Made by a program: the position numbers and the translations under genes. A DNA stretch of 32,375 bases from an uncultured Eubacteriales bacterium (GTDB lineage: Bacteria > Bacillota > Clostridia > Oscillospirales > Oscillospiraceae), in the NCBI GenBank assembly GCA_900550585.1, contig URST01000016.1, positions 1 through 32,375 on the forward strand, given 5' to 3'. Shown in pieces: positions 31,110-32,375 of the stretch; position 1 is the first letter of the stretch, and each line of letters opens with the position of its first letter. The notes under the pieces were generated by a model that was not told the DNA's origin, searched no databases, and worked only from the letters and a program-made list of their open reading frames with translations.

Positions 31110-32312
31110 TCAGGAGCGCTCCTCCACCTCGTAGCCCTTGCGGCGGAGAGAGGAAAGAATTTCCTGGATGTGGGCCTTGTCCCGCGTCTCCAGCGACAGC
31201 TGTACCACGCAGGAGCCGATGGCGGCCCGGGTGTTGCGGCGCTCGTGGTTCACGTCCAGCACGTTTGCGCCCAGAGAGGACACCACCTCCAGAAACGACG
31301 CCAGCGCGTGGGGCTGGTCGGGCAGGACGGTGGAGAACGTGAAGGTGCGGCCCTCCTTGGCAAGGCCCCGGGTGAGGATGCGCTCCAGCATGGTCACGTC
31401 CACGTTGCCGCCGGACAGCAGGGCGCAGACGGTCTTGCCCTCGATGTTCACCTTGTGGTACATGGCGGCGGCGATGCCCACGGCGCCCGCACCCTCGGCC
31501 ACCAGCTTCTGCTTTTCCAGCACCGTCAGGATGGCGCTGGCGATCTCACCCTCCGTCACCGTCACCACCTCGTCCACATACTCCCGGCACATATCGAACG
31601 TCAGGTCGCCGGGGGTCTTGACCTTGATGCCGTCGGCTACGGTGTCCACGCTGGAGAGGGTGATGATCTCACCCCGCTTCAGGGACTCCGCCATGCTGGG
31701 GGCGCCGGCGGCCTGGACGCCGATGACGCGGCAGTCGGGCTTCAGGTTCTTCACGGCGTAGGCAAGGCCCGCGATGAGCCCGCCGCCGCCGATGGGCACG
31801 AAGATCACGTCCACGTCCGGCAGCTGCTCCAGAATTTCAAGGCCGATGGTGCCCTGACCGGCCATGATGCGGTAGTCGTTGAAGGGGTGGATGAAGGTCA
31901 GGCCTTGCTCGTCCCGCAGGCGCACGGCTTCGGCGTAGGCGTCGTCGTACACGCCGGGCACCAGCACCACGTTGGCACCGTAGCTCCGCGTCGCCTCGAT
32001 CTTGGAGATGGGTGCGCCCTCGGGGATGCAGATGGTGGCCTTGATGCCCATGTCCCGGGCGGCGAAGGCCACGCCCTGGGCGTGGTTGCCGGCGGAGCAG
32101 GCGATGACGCCACGGGCCTTCTCCTCGTCGGAAAGGGTGGCGATCTTGTAGTACGCGCCCCGGAGCTTGAACGCGCCGGTCTTTTGCAGACAGTCGGCCT
32201 TCAGGTAGAAGTCGCAGCCGGGGACCATGCCCTTGGTGGGCACCACGGGGGTGCGGTTGATGACGGGGGCCAGCACCCGCTGGGCGTCGCGGAGCATATC
32301 CATTGAGATCAT
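31110..32312 (-). CDS. ilvA: Threonine ammonia-lyase with C-terminal ACT domain
   Basis: A 400-residue PLP fold-II enzyme that deaminates threonine to 2-oxobutanoate, the first step of isoleucine synthesis or of threonine catabolism. The PLP lysine is Lys49 in KTGAFKLRGA; the phosphate loop is the glycine run in PIGGGGLIAGLAYAV; CSAGNHAQGVA is also diagnostic. Residues about 325-400 form an ACT-like domain, so allosteric control is expected. ATG at 32312 with GAGGAGG 7 bases upstream; an in-frame start 19 codons earlier lacks a site. Whether it is biosynthetic or catabolic is not settled by the sequence. Confidence 0.95.
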   Translation of the reverse strand: MISMDMLRDAQRVLAPVINRTPVVPTKGMVPGCDFYLKADCLQKTGAFKLRGAYYKIATLSDEEKARGVIACSAGNHAQGVAFAARDMGIKATICIPEGAPISKIEATRSYGANVVLVPGVYDDAYAEAVRLRDEQGLTFIHPFNDYRIMAGQGTIGLEILEQLPDVDVIFVPIGGGGLIAGLAYAVKNLKPDCRVIGVQAAGAPSMAESLKRGEIITLSSVDTVADGIKVKTPGDLTFDMCREYVDEVVTVTEGEIASAILTVLEKQKLVAEGAGAVGIAAAMYHKVNIEGKTVCALLSGGNVDVTMLERILTRGLAKEGRTFTFSTVLPDQPHALASFLEVVSSLGANVLDVNHERRNTRAAIGSCVVQLSLETRDKAHIQEILSSLRRKGYEVEERS

Positions 32313-32328
32313 GGGAAAACCTCCTCGT

Positions 32329-32334
32329 ATTATA
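32329..32334 (-). promoter_or_regulatory. Probable -10 box of the threonine ammonia-lyase promoter
   Basis: Minus strand: a perfect TATAAT about 20 bases before the ATG. No good -35 lies at the right distance inside the window, so the call is tentative. There is no room for a long leader. Confidence 0.4.
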
Positions 32335-32375
32335 AAGTAGTAGTTATTAGAGTCCCTCTCCAAGGACAAAATGCT

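Noticed and set aside
32313..32375. T-box or amino-acid leader upstream of the threonine ammonia-lyase gene.
   Set aside because: The -10 box is about 20 bases from the start codon, leaving no room for such a leader.

Overview
This window looks like chromosomal DNA from a GC-rich, spore-forming, low-oxygen Firmicute, most likely of the Oscillospiraceae/Ruminococcaceae group. The grounds are spo0A, spoVAD and spoVAE, a SpoVD/FtsI-type PBP with PASTA domains, a meso-diaminopimelate-type MurE, SigA-type promoters (TTGACA/TATAAT) in front of AGGAGG ribosome sites, and strong GC codon bias. No mobile element, CRISPR array, rRNA or clear prophage was seen. Almost every base is in a conserved chromosomal gene, and the species cannot be named from this alone.

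Layout. Positions 1-2584 (+) hold the 3' part of a fused ECF-type ABC transporter (two ATPase domains plus a membrane S-component-like domain), closed by a terminator. Positions 2654-3073 (-) encode a small PPC/DUF296 protein. Positions 3223-16156 (-) are the division and cell wall (dcw) cluster, in transcription order mraZ, rsmH, ftsL, spoVD/ftsI, murE, mraY, ftsW, murG, murA, divIB, ftsZ. It starts at a mraZ promoter flanked by MraZ-box-like repeats and ends at a strong terminator after ftsZ; murE and ftsZ have their own internal promoters. murF, murD, murC, murB and ftsA are not in it.

Positions 16262-21247 (-) are a second, tightly packed operon: HAD phosphatase, SLC45-like MFS carrier, glycerophosphodiester phosphodiesterase, rsmD, coaD and a coiled-coil protein. 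It has one promoter and one terminator. spo0A (21511-22263, +) diverges from it.

Positions 22373-27845 (-) run as three units. azlC-azlD (amino-acid export) ends at a terminator. spoVAD-spoVAE (spore dipicolinate channel) follows with a candidate forespore promoter. csoR-copA (copper sensing and export) follows directly, with a consensus promoter built into the end of spoVAE and two CsoR-type operators. copA carries a second metal-binding domain at its C-terminus that has its own well-placed internal ribosome site.

Positions 27879-29746 (+) pair an unrecognised cysteine-rich zinc-ribbon-like protein with a CDF metal exporter whose metal-site residues look manganese-type. An ArsC/Spx-fold protein without the usual cysteine (-) and a Sir2 deacylase (+) diverge from a 35-bp gap. 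The window closes with tRNA-Leu(GAG) and a threonine ammonia-lyase with an ACT domain, both on the minus strand.
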